The notes beneath the pieces are model-generated. The model searched no databases and was not told the DNA's origin. It saw only the letters and a list, made by a program, of their open reading frames with translations. A stretch of DNA of 64,000 nucleotides from Hymenobacter wooponensis (lineage in GTDB: Bacteria; Bacteroidota; Bacteroidia; Cytophagales; Hymenobacteraceae): assembly GCF_004745865.1 (NCBI RefSeq), contig NZ_SRKZ01000006.1, positions 124,001-188,000 on the forward strand, given 5' to 3'. Shown here piece by piece: positions 43,044 to 51,246 of this stretch. Numbering within the stretch: position 1 is the first letter of the stretch; each line of letters opens with the position of its first letter. The position numbers were made by a program, and so were the translations under genes.

Positions 43044-44093
43044 ATGTTGGATGCAAGTGTCAATGGGCTGGTCTTCACGATTGGCTCTTTTATGGTGGGC
43101 ATCACCGTCTTATCGGCCATCCGTTCGTTTGTGTTGCCCCGCAATGAGTCGGTGCTGCTCAACAGTTGGGTATTTCAGGGCATTCGGAGGGTGTTTGAAG
43201 GGCTGGCTATGCTGGGCCGAACCTACGAGCAGCGCGATAAGGTAATGGCCTTGTATGCGCCCGTTGCGCTGGTTGCGCTGCCCATTGTGTGGTTAGGCGT
43301 AGTCAGCTTTGGTTATTCTATCGTCTATTGGGCGTTAGGCGAGGGAGATTTGGAACGCTGCTACCGCATCAGCAACAGCTCCTTGCTGACGCTGGGCTCG
43401 GAGGAACCCAGCAAGCACGGGTTGGCCAACATCATGTCGTACTCAGAGGCGACGCTAGGCCTGTTGCTGCTCACGCTGCTCATCTCCTACTTGCCAACTA
43501 TCTACCAGGCTTTCTCACGACGGGAGCTGACGGTGGCGCGGCTAGAGATGCGGGCAGGCCCCAAGGCTTCCGCCGTTGAGTTGCTGCTTTGGCTGCATGG
43601 CGCTGACTTGCTGAAGCATGGCCCCCAGTGGCAGCATTGGGAAGAATGGTTTATTGAAATTGAGGAGACGCACACCTCATTGCCTATTCTATCCTTTTTC
43701 CGCTCGCCGCAGCCGGGCCGCTCCTGGGTCACAGCTGCCGACCTGATTCTGGACGCCGCTGCTCTTATCATTAGCTCAGTAGATACCCCGCAAGACCCTC
43801 ACATGGTCATGTGTTTCAAAGCGGGCACCGTGTCTGTCAATCGGGTTTCGCGCTTCTTTAAGGAATCGGCTAAAACAAAACCCTACGAGTCATTAACGGA
43901 GCAGCAATCCGGCAACAACCCGCAACGCACTGACTTCCAAGACGCGTATCAGAAAATGCAGGAAGCGGGTATTTCGCTGCATGCCGATGAAGAGGCAGCT
44001 TGGCAGAAATACCAAGAGCTTCGCTCTCACTACAAACGCGCCATTGAGTTCCTGGCCAAACTAACAATGGCCCCAGAAATCAAGCCTATCTAG
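43044..44093 (+). CDS. putative ion-channel-like membrane protein
   Basis: The 349-residue protein has three to four N-terminal helices: LVFTIGSFMVGITVLSAI, LYAPVALVALPIVWLGVVSF, and LGLLLLTLLISYLPTIYQAF. Between the second and third lies ISNSSLLTLGSEE, which has the place of a pore loop (S-x-LTLG) in two-helix channels. The soluble C-terminal 190 residues contain ELLLWLHGADLL, IEIEETHTSLPILSFFRSPQ and SWVTAADLILDAAALIISSV. The layout resembles uncharacterised channel-like proteins, but the selectivity sequence TxGYG is not present, so potassium selectivity is not supported. It converges with the serine dehydratase gene across a CTAGCGTGG/CCACGCCTAG hairpin near 44107-44140. Confidence 0.55.
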   Translation: MLDASVNGLVFTIGSFMVGITVLSAIRSFVLPRNESVLLNSWVFQGIRRVFEGLAMLGRTYEQRDKVMALYAPVALVALPIVWLGVVSFGYSIVYWALGEGDLERCYRISNSSLLTLGSEEPSKHGLANIMSYSEATLGLLLLTLLISYLPTIYQAFSRRELTVARLEMRAGPKASAVELLLWLHGADLLKHGPQWQHWEEWFIEIEETHTSLPILSFFRSPQPGRSWVTAADLILDAAALIISSVDTPQDPHMVMCFKAGTVSVNRVSRFFKESAKTKPYESLTEQQSGNNPQRTDFQDAYQKMQEAGISLHADEEAAWQKYQELRSHYKRAIEFLAKLTMAPEIKPI

Positions 44094-44187
44094 CTTGCCG
44101 CTGACTGGCCTAGCGTGGCTTGTAAGGTACCACGCCTAGTGTAGCAATAGGGCACCCTTTGGCTACACCAAGCATGGTAGGCTTTGC

Positions 44188-45093
44188 TTATTGCGCGTCT
44201 TCGTCGGGCAGGATTTGTACGTCCTGCACCAGCACCATCTTCTCAATTTCACGGCCGCGGGTGGTGTTGGCTAGGCCACCCAGGGCCGTTTCCTTGTACC
44301 GGGTTTCCATGCTCTGGCCCACCTCGCCAAGTGCCGCCACGCACTGATCCACGGGAATAACCGGATCGACGCCGGCAATGGCAATTTGAGCCGAGCTGAA
44401 GGCAATGGCTGCGGCGGAGGCATTACGTACCAAGCAGGGCACTTCTACCAGCCCCGCCACGGGGTCGCAGATGAGGCCTAGCATGCACTGAATGGTAACG
44501 GCCACGGCGGCAAACGTTTCTGCTACCGAACCGCCCAGGCAGTACACAATGGCGCCCGAGCCCATGGCTGCTGCCGAGCCCGTTTCAGCTTGGCAACCGC
44601 CTACTGCCCCGGCTAATGAGGCATTTTGCTCAATAATGAGGGCAATGCCGGCGGCCACCAGCAGGCCTTCCAAAATCTTACGGTCGTCGAGCTTGTGCAG
44701 GTCCTGAAGGGTAACCAGTACGCCGGGCAAGATGCCGGAGGCGCCAGCTGTTGGGGCGGCTACCACGCGGCCCATGCAGGAGTTTACTTCCTTGGCGCCC
44801 AGGGCCCGGGTCACGAGTTGCTTAAACTCCGGCGAAAGCACGGTTACGGGGGAAGCGGCAATTTTCTTAGCGCCGTTGTTCACCATGCCCGAGCGCGAGG
44901 TCATATCCTGGGTCAGGCCGGTGTGCACGGCATCGCGCATCACATCGTAGGCCCGCTGTAGGCCACTCCAGATTTCCTCCTCGGTGCGCCCCTTCTGCTC
45001 AATCTCGTAGGCCAGTACCGCCTGGTAGAGTGGCTCCTGGGTGGCAGCACAATGGGCCTGCCAGCTGGCAAAATCGTTGAAAAGTAGCGACAT
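44188..45093 (-). CDS. sdaAA: L-serine dehydratase, iron-sulfur-dependent, alpha subunit type
   Basis: The enzyme deaminates L-serine to pyruvate and ammonia in the cytosol. The 301-residue protein from ATG 45093 shows the alpha-domain motifs GLTQDMTSRSGMVNNGA, SCMGRVVAAPTAGASGILPG, LAGAVGGCQAETGSAAAMG and LICDPVAGLVEVPC, with the cysteines that bind the 4Fe-4S cluster. It lacks the beta (ACT-like) domain, as in two-subunit enzymes, and no beta gene is adjacent. Upstream frame sequence to 45165 is not conserved. Confidence 0.93.
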   Translation of the reverse strand: MSLLFNDFASWQAHCAATQEPLYQAVLAYEIEQKGRTEEEIWSGLQRAYDVMRDAVHTGLTQDMTSRSGMVNNGAKKIAASPVTVLSPEFKQLVTRALGAKEVNSCMGRVVAAPTAGASGILPGVLVTLQDLHKLDDRKILEGLLVAAGIALIIEQNASLAGAVGGCQAETGSAAAMGSGAIVYCLGGSVAETFAAVAVTIQCMLGLICDPVAGLVEVPCLVRNASAAAIAFSSAQIAIAGVDPVIPVDQCVAALGEVGQSMETRYKETALGGLANTTRGREIEKMVLVQDVQILPDEDAQ

Positions 45094-45527
45094 GGGTGGG
45101 GTGGGCGATGAGTGGGAGAAACGCGTTGACTTGCCTGTAACAAGGAATGGCAAAGTGGGGTGCAAAAATCAGCATTAAAATGGTATCCTCTCAGGAAATA
45201 GAGAACATAGCAAGGTAAGGCTGAAAAGCCCGGTTCCATACAGTAGCGTTTCTCTGGCAGCAGCCCTCCTATTTGCAGCGTACAGGCTGGGGCAGGGCAC
45301 CTTGTGCCGGGGCTTGCATTAGCTGTTTGCCACCCGCGAAAGTGTCCTTCACGACTCGTCTAGGCCACTACCCAGTGACTTTTCTCCGTTCGCCGCGCGA
45401 GCAAAGCTGGTAGATAGATACCCACTTTGAGGCACGCCCTTCCCGGGCCGTGAGTTGGGCTCACCTCAAGCTGCTAGCAGGTAAAAGGGCACGTAGGCCG
45501 TATTGCGCTACGTGCCCTAGTTAAGGC
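45094..45527. other. 434-bp intergenic region between sdaAA and the FG-GAP/malectin gene
   Basis: Both flanking genes are on the minus strand. The upstream part should hold the sdaAA promoter, but no exact TAnnTTTG was seen. The end contains the terminator at 45486-45518. No coding sequence is convincing. Confidence 0.45.
45486..45518 (-). terminator. terminator of the FG-GAP/malectin gene
   Basis: Perfect 11-bp arms at 45486-45496 and 45508-45518 have an 11-base loop. On the minus strand TTTT follows within the arm end. It lies 10 bases after the stop codon. Confidence 0.72.
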
Positions 45528-48269
45528 CTAGGGCTGTAGCTGAACCTTGTGACGCTGGAGCTTCCCATGGGCGGGCCGTAAGGTGAGGTGGTAGAACCCT
45601 GGCGCGGTGGCTGGGGTCTTTACCTGCACTTGGTTAAGGCCGGCTTGCAACTGCAGAGTCTGCTGCACCACCACCCGGCCCAGCGCATCAGTCAACATAA
45701 GCTGCGCGTTTTGCGCCTGAGAGCTCTGACAGTTCAACGTGAACGTGCCGGCATTGGGGTTGGGGTACACGCCCAGCTCAGGCCGAGGAAGCGCCGCCGG
45801 TGGGGTGAACGGCGCAGGGCGGCGTGCCTGGGCTACGCCGGTCCCGCTCAGAGGGCGTACTTCCAGAGCCGACAGCTTGGGCTGATCTAGGCCACCATCA
45901 GCAGCCAAGGAACTTAGCTCCAGGTTGAGCACCCCATCCGTGACCTTAGCAGCGAAAGACTCGGTAGTAGCCACGTTGGCACCCACCTTGCGGAAGATGT
46001 CGTAGTCGTCGAGCACCTTCTGGCCTTCCAAACTCACATCAAAGAGCCGCTCGCCGGTGTTGTGCCAGTAAATCTCGGCGAAATGCAGCACTACCTGGTA
46101 AGAACCATTGGGCAGAGGCAATGCGTAGCTCAGCTGCCCCGCCGTGCCATAGCGCTCCGTTTGATACAGCGCATCATCTTGTGTGCCAGCAATGGCCATC
46201 GTGGTAGAATAGGTATTACCGGGAGACGGAGAGTAAGCGGTATCGGCGGCGAACAGGCCTAGTGACGTGCTGAGCTGCGGGCCGCCGCAGTTGAGCTGAT
46301 ATGCCCGCTGCAGAGGCAGCACTTCCAGAGCCGAGAGCTTGGGGTAGTCTACTCCTCCGTCCTGCGGAAGAGAACTCATATCCAGGGTTAAGATGCCGTC
46401 GGTAACGGTGACGGTGAACGACTCGGTGGTGGCCGTGTTAGCACCCACTTTGCCGAAGATGTCGTAGTCGTCGAGCACCTTCTGCCCCTGCAGGCTCACG
46501 TCGAACAGCCGCTGCTCCGGGGCCGACCAGTAAATTTCGGCGAAGTGCAGTACGACCTGATAGGAGCCATTTTCCACCGGCAAGGCGTAGCGCAACCGAC
46601 CGGTGGTGCTATAGCGTTCCGTTTGGTAAAGGGCGTCGTCGGTGGTGCCTGCAATAGGGGCCGTGGTGGAATAGGTGTTACCGGGAGCTGGAGAGTAAGC
46701 GGTGTCGGCGGCGAACAGGCCTAGTGAGGTGCTCAGCTGCGGGCCGCCGCTGTTGACCCGGTAGGCGCCAGGGCTGCCGTTCTGGTTCAGGCGCACGCTC
46801 ACCGTGTTACTGCCCATGTTCACAGTTACCAGGTCCAGGTCGCCATCATTGTCCATATCGCCCAGAACCAGCCCACGCGGCATGAGGCCCACCACTACCT
46901 CCTGACTGCCGCTAAACACCCCCGCCCCGTTGTTGAGGCGTACGCTTACCGAGTTACTGCTGCTGTTGAGGGTGAGCAGATCCAGGTCTCCATCACCGTC
47001 TAGGTCTCCTAGCACCACCTTCTCGGGGTTCAGGCCTACGAGTATTTCCTGGGCGCTGCCAAACGCGCCGCTACCGTTATTGAGTAATAAGGTAACCTGT
47101 CGGCTGCCGGGGTTGGCCAGGAGTAAATCTAAATCTCCGTCCGCGTCCACGTCGCCCAGCGCCAGACTGCGCGGGTCAATGCTCGCCGCCACTTCCTGAG
47201 TAGGATTGAATGTTCCCCGGCCATTATTGAGGTATACTCGGGCGGAGTTAAATGCCACCACAAAATCAACATCTCCATCACCATCTAAGTCGCCGGCAGC
47301 GGTGCCGTAGGCGGAGGAAAGAGCATCAGTAATCCCCGAAAACACCCCATTACCGTCATTCAAGTATGCTCGTGCACGAAAAATGGCTTGGCCGTCCATG
47401 TTGGAGAAGCCCTGAGTTAACAGATCTAGGTCACCGTCGCCTTCCACATCACCAAAGGCAATACTAATCCTGTCGCCGCTGCCTAAAGCTATTCGCGGCG
47501 ACATAGAACTGAATGAGCCTGTACCATCATTACGCCAGAAGTCTACCCGGCCCGTACTGAACCTATCATTATAACTCACTACCAGATCCAGGGAACTGTT
47601 GCCGTCCAAATCCTGCAGGAATACTTCGTTTAAGACAGCGCGAGTGAAAGTAACAGCCTCCCTCCCATTCTTAAACCCACCTTTACCATCGTTGAGGCGC
47701 AGACTCACAGTACTGGTGCCATCTGGGGCCTGGATGTTAGCTGTCAGCAAGTCTAGGTCACCGTCGCCATCCACGTCGCCCACGGCTACACTACGGGGCC
47801 GAGAACCAACTGGCACCTCTGGGCCTCCGCCAAAATAGCCCGCGGAAGGGGCGGTGGCAGTGGTAAACTGCCAGACCTGGGGCTTGGCCAGGGGCGTACC
47901 ATCATTGCTCCGCAGAGCGGAAGTAAGTGTGGCCCAAATTTGCTCCCCAGCCCGGAAGGGGGTGGCCGGAGTAAAGGTTAACGTGGAGCCGTTGGTAGAT
48001 AGAGTACCCGTGCGCTGACCACCTTCCTGAGCACTGAATACGCGCAACGTGGCCGCTGGCAACTCTGCTGGCAGCGCCTGGTCAAAGTCCAGCACCAGGG
48101 CCGTGGAGCGAGGAGCAGCCAATGCGTTGCGCGTTGGCAAGAGGCGGGTGAGCACGGGCGCCTGCGCCTGGGTGGTGCTACTGCACAACCCTAGTAGCAA
48201 CAGAATCACTACGGGGGTAAGCCCTTTGACAAGACGCAGCCAAGACGAGTAAAAAGTAGGAGCTAGCAT
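45528..48269 (-). CDS. large secreted protein: Ig-like, FG-GAP/VCBS repeats, two malectin-like domains, T9SS sorting domain
   Basis: Starting at ATG 48269, the 913-residue protein has a signal peptide (LTPVVILLLLGLCSSTTQAQ). A bacterial Ig-like domain follows (FDQALPAELPAATLRVFSAQ), then about seven FG-GAP/VCBS units with DVDGDGDLDLL calcium motifs. Two malectin-like domains start GGPQLSTSLGLFAADTAYSP and are nearly identical over about 145 residues. The protein closes with a type A T9SS sorting domain (GVYPNPNAGTFTL ... GFYHLTLR). It should cross the outer membrane through type IX secretion and bind carbohydrate on the surface. An upstream frame to 48347 lacks a signal peptide. The promoter region is very AT-rich (48370-48420). 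Confidence 0.9.
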   Translation of the reverse strand: MLAPTFYSSWLRLVKGLTPVVILLLLGLCSSTTQAQAPVLTRLLPTRNALAAPRSTALVLDFDQALPAELPAATLRVFSAQEGGQRTGTLSTNGSTLTFTPATPFRAGEQIWATLTSALRSNDGTPLAKPQVWQFTTATAPSAGYFGGGPEVPVGSRPRSVAVGDVDGDGDLDLLTANIQAPDGTSTVSLRLNDGKGGFKNGREAVTFTRAVLNEVFLQDLDGNSSLDLVVSYNDRFSTGRVDFWRNDGTGSFSSMSPRIALGSGDRISIAFGDVEGDGDLDLLTQGFSNMDGQAIFRARAYLNDGNGVFSGITDALSSAYGTAAGDLDGDGDVDFVVAFNSARVYLNNGRGTFNPTQEVAASIDPRSLALGDVDADGDLDLLLANPGSRQVTLLLNNGSGAFGSAQEILVGLNPEKVVLGDLDGDGDLDLLTLNSSSNSVSVRLNNGAGVFSGSQEVVVGLMPRGLVLGDMDNDGDLDLVTVNMGSNTVSVRLNQNGSPGAYRVNSGGPQLSTSLGLFAADTAYSPAPGNTYSTTAPIAGTTDDALYQTERYSTTGRLRYALPVENGSYQVVLHFAEIYWSAPEQRLFDVSLQGQKVLDDYDIFGKVGANTATTESFTVTVTDGILTLDMSSLPQDGGVDYPKLSALEVLPLQRAYQLNCGGPQLSTSLGLFAADTAYSPSPGNTYSTTMAIAGTQDDALYQTERYGTAGQLSYALPLPNGSYQVVLHFAEIYWHNTGERLFDVSLEGQKVLDDYDIFRKVGANVATTESFAAKVTDGVLNLELSSLAADGGLDQPKLSALEVRPLSGTGVAQARRPAPFTPPAALPRPELGVYPNPNAGTFTLNCQSSQAQNAQLMLTDALGRVVVQQTLQLQAGLNQVQVKTPATAPGFYHLTLRPAHGKLQRHKVQLQP

Positions 48270-48439
48270 GATAATCCGGCTTAATAGCTGCGCTTGCTCC
48301 CTGCCCAGGCAAGGCAGGCCGGGCATCCCGGTACGGGACCAGCGCAAATGAAGCTATCAAAAAGGCTTCTTTATTCATATTAAATCATTGAATGTTAGTA
48401 ATATATATAAAATTTTATACTAGCATACTAGCCTCATTC

Positions 48440-49570
48440 TTAGCTCTTTTTAGGAGCCGGCTGGCTGTACGCTTTTTCTACTGCTGCTAAGTAGTTCATC
48501 GTGTCCTTCGAGAACTGGGGCGGGTGGGTAGCATCCTTCTGGGCGGCCTTTTGGTAGAGCCGCACGAAGGCAAACGGATTGTCGATGTGCGCAATCAGCT
48601 CCTTGCGGTATCCATTGGCCTCAATAACCCGCGCCATGTAGCACCCTGGCACGTGCCCCGCCGAGTGCAGGATGCGCTGGTAATACGTTGCCGGCTTCTT
48701 AGCCGGAGCGCCCAGTTTAGCCACCGACTGAAGCAGAGAATCAAGCCGCTGGATAGAGCGGGGCGCGGGCGTCAGGAACTGCGCTTGCACGCGGTGGGGG
48801 TCGCCGGGCACTTGGTACATGGGCGTCTTATCAATCAGATCGGCAATACCTTCGCTGCGTATGCCACGCAGGGCCCAGAATAAGCCTTTATCCTCGGGCG
48901 CCACGGTACCGAAATCCTTGGTCGGGACGAGCTGGTGGTGCATCTCGTGCGCTTCCACAATGCCAGGCTTGGCCTTGTCATGATCGACGACGGCTTTCAG
49001 ACTGTAGAAAATACCCTCCTGCTGAGAAGTGGCACCATCACCAATGGCCGTATAATACATCTTCAGGTCGGGCACTTTAGTATGCGAGGCGGCTGGCAGG
49101 TACTCGTAGGCCAGGGTGTACATCAAGGCTATGTACTGTGGGCTCTGAATGGTCTGCTGAATGTACTCGCGGTATTCTGCTTCGCGCTCTTTGTACTCAT
49201 TGGCCAGTACATACGGCGCTACCTTGTCGCGGAGCTTGATGCGGCGCAACGAATCATTCTTGGGCATGTACACCGTCTCCAGGGCCTTGCGGTAGCTTTC
49301 TAGGGAGTACACCGAAAGCGGATCGGGGAGAAACGTGTTGCGTATGTAGGTTTTGTTGCCGGGCAGGTTAATGAACTCGGTCCAGTCTTTATCAGCAATG
49401 GGGCGGTTTTGGCGCAGCTCGTCGGTGAGTTGCCAGAACCGGGTCACCGCATCGGTATTAATAGACTGAGCCATGGCGCCGGTGCTGGCCAGCAGGCACA
49501 AGAACAGCCCCACCAGCCGGCGGGAAAAAGAAATGGCTAGGGCCAACACGATAGACGGGCAATTATTCAT
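48440..49570 (-). CDS. exported putative zinc-dependent protease (DUF5700-like)
   Basis: The 376-residue protein has a signal peptide (LVGLFLCLLASTGAMAQ) and a helical body. A zinc site is suggested by IVEAHEMHHQLV (HExxH) about 200 residues in and by GIRSEGIADLIDK about 35 residues later, whose glutamate fits a gluzincin third ligand. The arrangement recalls the Bacteroidota DUF5700 putative proteases; I name this family with moderate certainty. It would act in the periplasm or outside the cell. It lies 170 bases from the FG-GAP/malectin gene on the same strand, but with its own AT-rich spacing. Confidence 0.7.
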   Translation of the reverse strand: MNNCPSIVLALAISFSRRLVGLFLCLLASTGAMAQSINTDAVTRFWQLTDELRQNRPIADKDWTEFINLPGNKTYIRNTFLPDPLSVYSLESYRKALETVYMPKNDSLRRIKLRDKVAPYVLANEYKEREAEYREYIQQTIQSPQYIALMYTLAYEYLPAASHTKVPDLKMYYTAIGDGATSQQEGIFYSLKAVVDHDKAKPGIVEAHEMHHQLVPTKDFGTVAPEDKGLFWALRGIRSEGIADLIDKTPMYQVPGDPHRVQAQFLTPAPRSIQRLDSLLQSVAKLGAPAKKPATYYQRILHSAGHVPGCYMARVIEANGYRKELIAHIDNPFAFVRLYQKAAQKDATHPPQFSKDTMNYLAAVEKAYSQPAPKKS

Positions 49571-49778
49571 GGCTCAATTCTCTTAGGTGAGATAGTGAGA
49601 GCAAAGAACCCTGGTAGCCACTACCGCCCGAAAGTATTTCGACCAAGTCTGGTCGGCACACCACCAAACCACGAAACGGGCTGCATTTTTGGCCCATCTA
49701 CACACGCTAGGCCAGGGGCCTCGTCTTGAAAGCGCAGCTTTTGGGTTTAAGCCTGACACATACAAAGCCCTCAAGCAA

Positions 49779-49811
49779 AACAGCCCCGCTGCACAGGGCA
49801 ACGGGGCTGTT
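49779..49811 (-). terminator. terminator of msrB
   Basis: Perfect 10-bp arms AACAGCCCCG (49779-49788) and CGGGGCTGTT (49802-49811). On the minus strand TTTTGCTTG follows the stem. It lies 24 bases after the msrB stop. Confidence 0.78.
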
Positions 49812-49835
49812 CAGAACATAATGAGCGGCGGCGCA

Positions 49836-50297
49836 CTAGGCCACTTTCTCGGTCTCGCTCACCAGCTTCACCGAAGCCGAGTTGATGCACAAGCGTAGGC
49901 CACTTGGTGGTGGCCCATCGGGGAAGACGTGCCCCTGGTGGGCGTCGCAGGTGTTGCAGAGCACTTCCACGCGGGTCATGCCGTAGCTGGTGTCTTTCTT
50001 GTACCTGAGGGCGTTTTCCTTCACTGGCTGCGTGAAGCTAGGCCACCCCGTACCCGACTCAAACTTGGTGCGCGAGTCGTAGAGCGGCGTACCGCAGCAT
50101 ACGCAGGCGTAGAGGCCAGCCTCATGGGCTTCGCAGTACTCGCCGGTGAAGGCCCGCTCGGTGCCGTGCTCTCGCGTAACGTGGTACTGCTGGGGCGTGA
50201 GCTGGGCGCGCCACTCAGCATCGGTTTTTTCTACTCGCTTATCGGGGGCCGGACTGCCGTGGTTGGCCAGCCGGATAACATCATTCCAGGTTTGCAT
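49836..50297 (-). CDS. msrB: peptide-methionine (R)-S-oxide reductase
   Basis: MsrB repairs the R-form of oxidised methionine in proteins. The 153-residue protein has two zinc-binding CxxC pairs (YACVCCGTPL and VLCNTCDAHQGHVFPDGPPP), the substrate loop FESGTGWPSF, and the catalytic cysteine in GLRLCINSASVKL. It has no signal peptide, so it is cytosolic. Length and motifs are complete. It is a single gene; no msrA is adjacent. Confidence 0.96.
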   Translation of the reverse strand: MQTWNDVIRLANHGSPAPDKRVEKTDAEWRAQLTPQQYHVTREHGTERAFTGEYCEAHEAGLYACVCCGTPLYDSRTKFESGTGWPSFTQPVKENALRYKKDTSYGMTRVEVLCNTCDAHQGHVFPDGPPPSGLRLCINSASVKLVSETEKVA

Positions 50298-50383
50298 GGG
50301 TTGTGAAGCTTAGGTCGGAGAATCAGTTGCTATTGCAAACGCGGCAGGTTGGCCGGAAGTTTTCAACCGTTGAGCCTGGTTAT

Positions 50384-51187
50384 CTAAAACTGGTCAAACC
50401 CATCTCGTACCGACCACTTGCGCCACTGCTGCCGGGCAAAGCGCAGAAACATCGCCGGAGCTTTCCGAAACTCCTTTTCTGACTCATAACGCCCGGCCAG
50501 CAGCTCGTAGCCATCAGGCGCGTTTAGCTGGCGTTGGCTGATGCTATCGAGGCAGCATGGATTAGCAGGTGCCCGCCCACTTACCGGCACAGAGTCGTAG
50601 GCCACTACCATTTGTCCGCGCAACGCATACTTAGCGGCGCCTTCGTGCATAATCAGCTTCAGGTCCGAGGGGCTTACATCGCTGCGGCAGGTGAGCTTGT
50701 AGAGAAGAGTGGTTTCCGATAGGCCATCCCCGTCGAGGTCGGTCACGGCGGTAGAACCGGGGAGCAGGCCTAGCCACAAATCAAATGGGCAGTTCCGGAC
50801 GGCATCTTGCAGGCGCCATAGTTGCTGCCAGCTTCCGGCCCGCTGCACATATTGGCGGGCAAACAGCTCCACGTACGACTCTTCGTCGGTGTACTTCGTG
50901 GTCTTCTCCGCAAAAGGCCCATTACGGAATACTACCAGCATATTTTCCCCATTGGTATCCGTCCAGCGCCACGCTTCCAGTAACTGGCCCGGCATCCGTA
51001 AGGCGGCGGGTAGTTGGGCAAGAGGCACGGCCTTCATGTGGCTGCTGTCTGCAGTGGCCGCTGGTGCTACGACCTCCGCGGTAGGGCTTGTAGGGGGAGT
51101 GGCTACTCGTTTCGCCTGCTCTGTTTGCTGCTCTGAACAACTTCCTGCGAGGAAGGCTAGTAAGCCTAGTGCGTATAGTAGCTTCAT
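50384..51187 (-). CDS. lipoprotein with DxDGDG motif, unknown role
   Basis: The 267-residue protein has a lipoprotein signal (LYALGLLAFLAGSCSEQ) and a Pro/Thr/Ala-rich linker. Its single domain contains WRWTDTNGENMLVVFRN, TAVTDLDGDGLSETTLLYKL with an EF-like calcium loop, and TCRSDVSPSDLKLIMHEGAA. The latter block resembles the Bacteroidota family called M949_RS01915 (surface polysaccharide biosynthesis, assigned only by context); I am only moderately sure. It is divergent from the NAD(P)HX repair gene, with 59 bases between the start codons. Confidence 0.62.
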   Translation of the reverse strand: MKLLYALGLLAFLAGSCSEQQTEQAKRVATPPTSPTAEVVAPAATADSSHMKAVPLAQLPAALRMPGQLLEAWRWTDTNGENMLVVFRNGPFAEKTTKYTDEESYVELFARQYVQRAGSWQQLWRLQDAVRNCPFDLWLGLLPGSTAVTDLDGDGLSETTLLYKLTCRSDVSPSDLKLIMHEGAAKYALRGQMVVAYDSVPVSGRAPANPCCLDSISQRQLNAPDGYELLAGRYESEKEFRKAPAMFLRFARQQWRKWSVRDGFDQF

Positions 51188-51246
51188 AAAACGCCTATCC
51201 TGGCTAGCGGATATCTGCCGCCAAGCTAGTTGTTAAACGCTGAACG

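Noticed and set aside
45166..45480. Possible small gene between sdaAA and the malectin protein
   Set aside because: No frame shows a credible start, composition or motif.
46930..47838. Repeated Ser/Pro/Arg-rich frames antisense to the FG-GAP repeats
   Set aside because: They arise from the repeated DGDGDLDLL codons read on the other strand.
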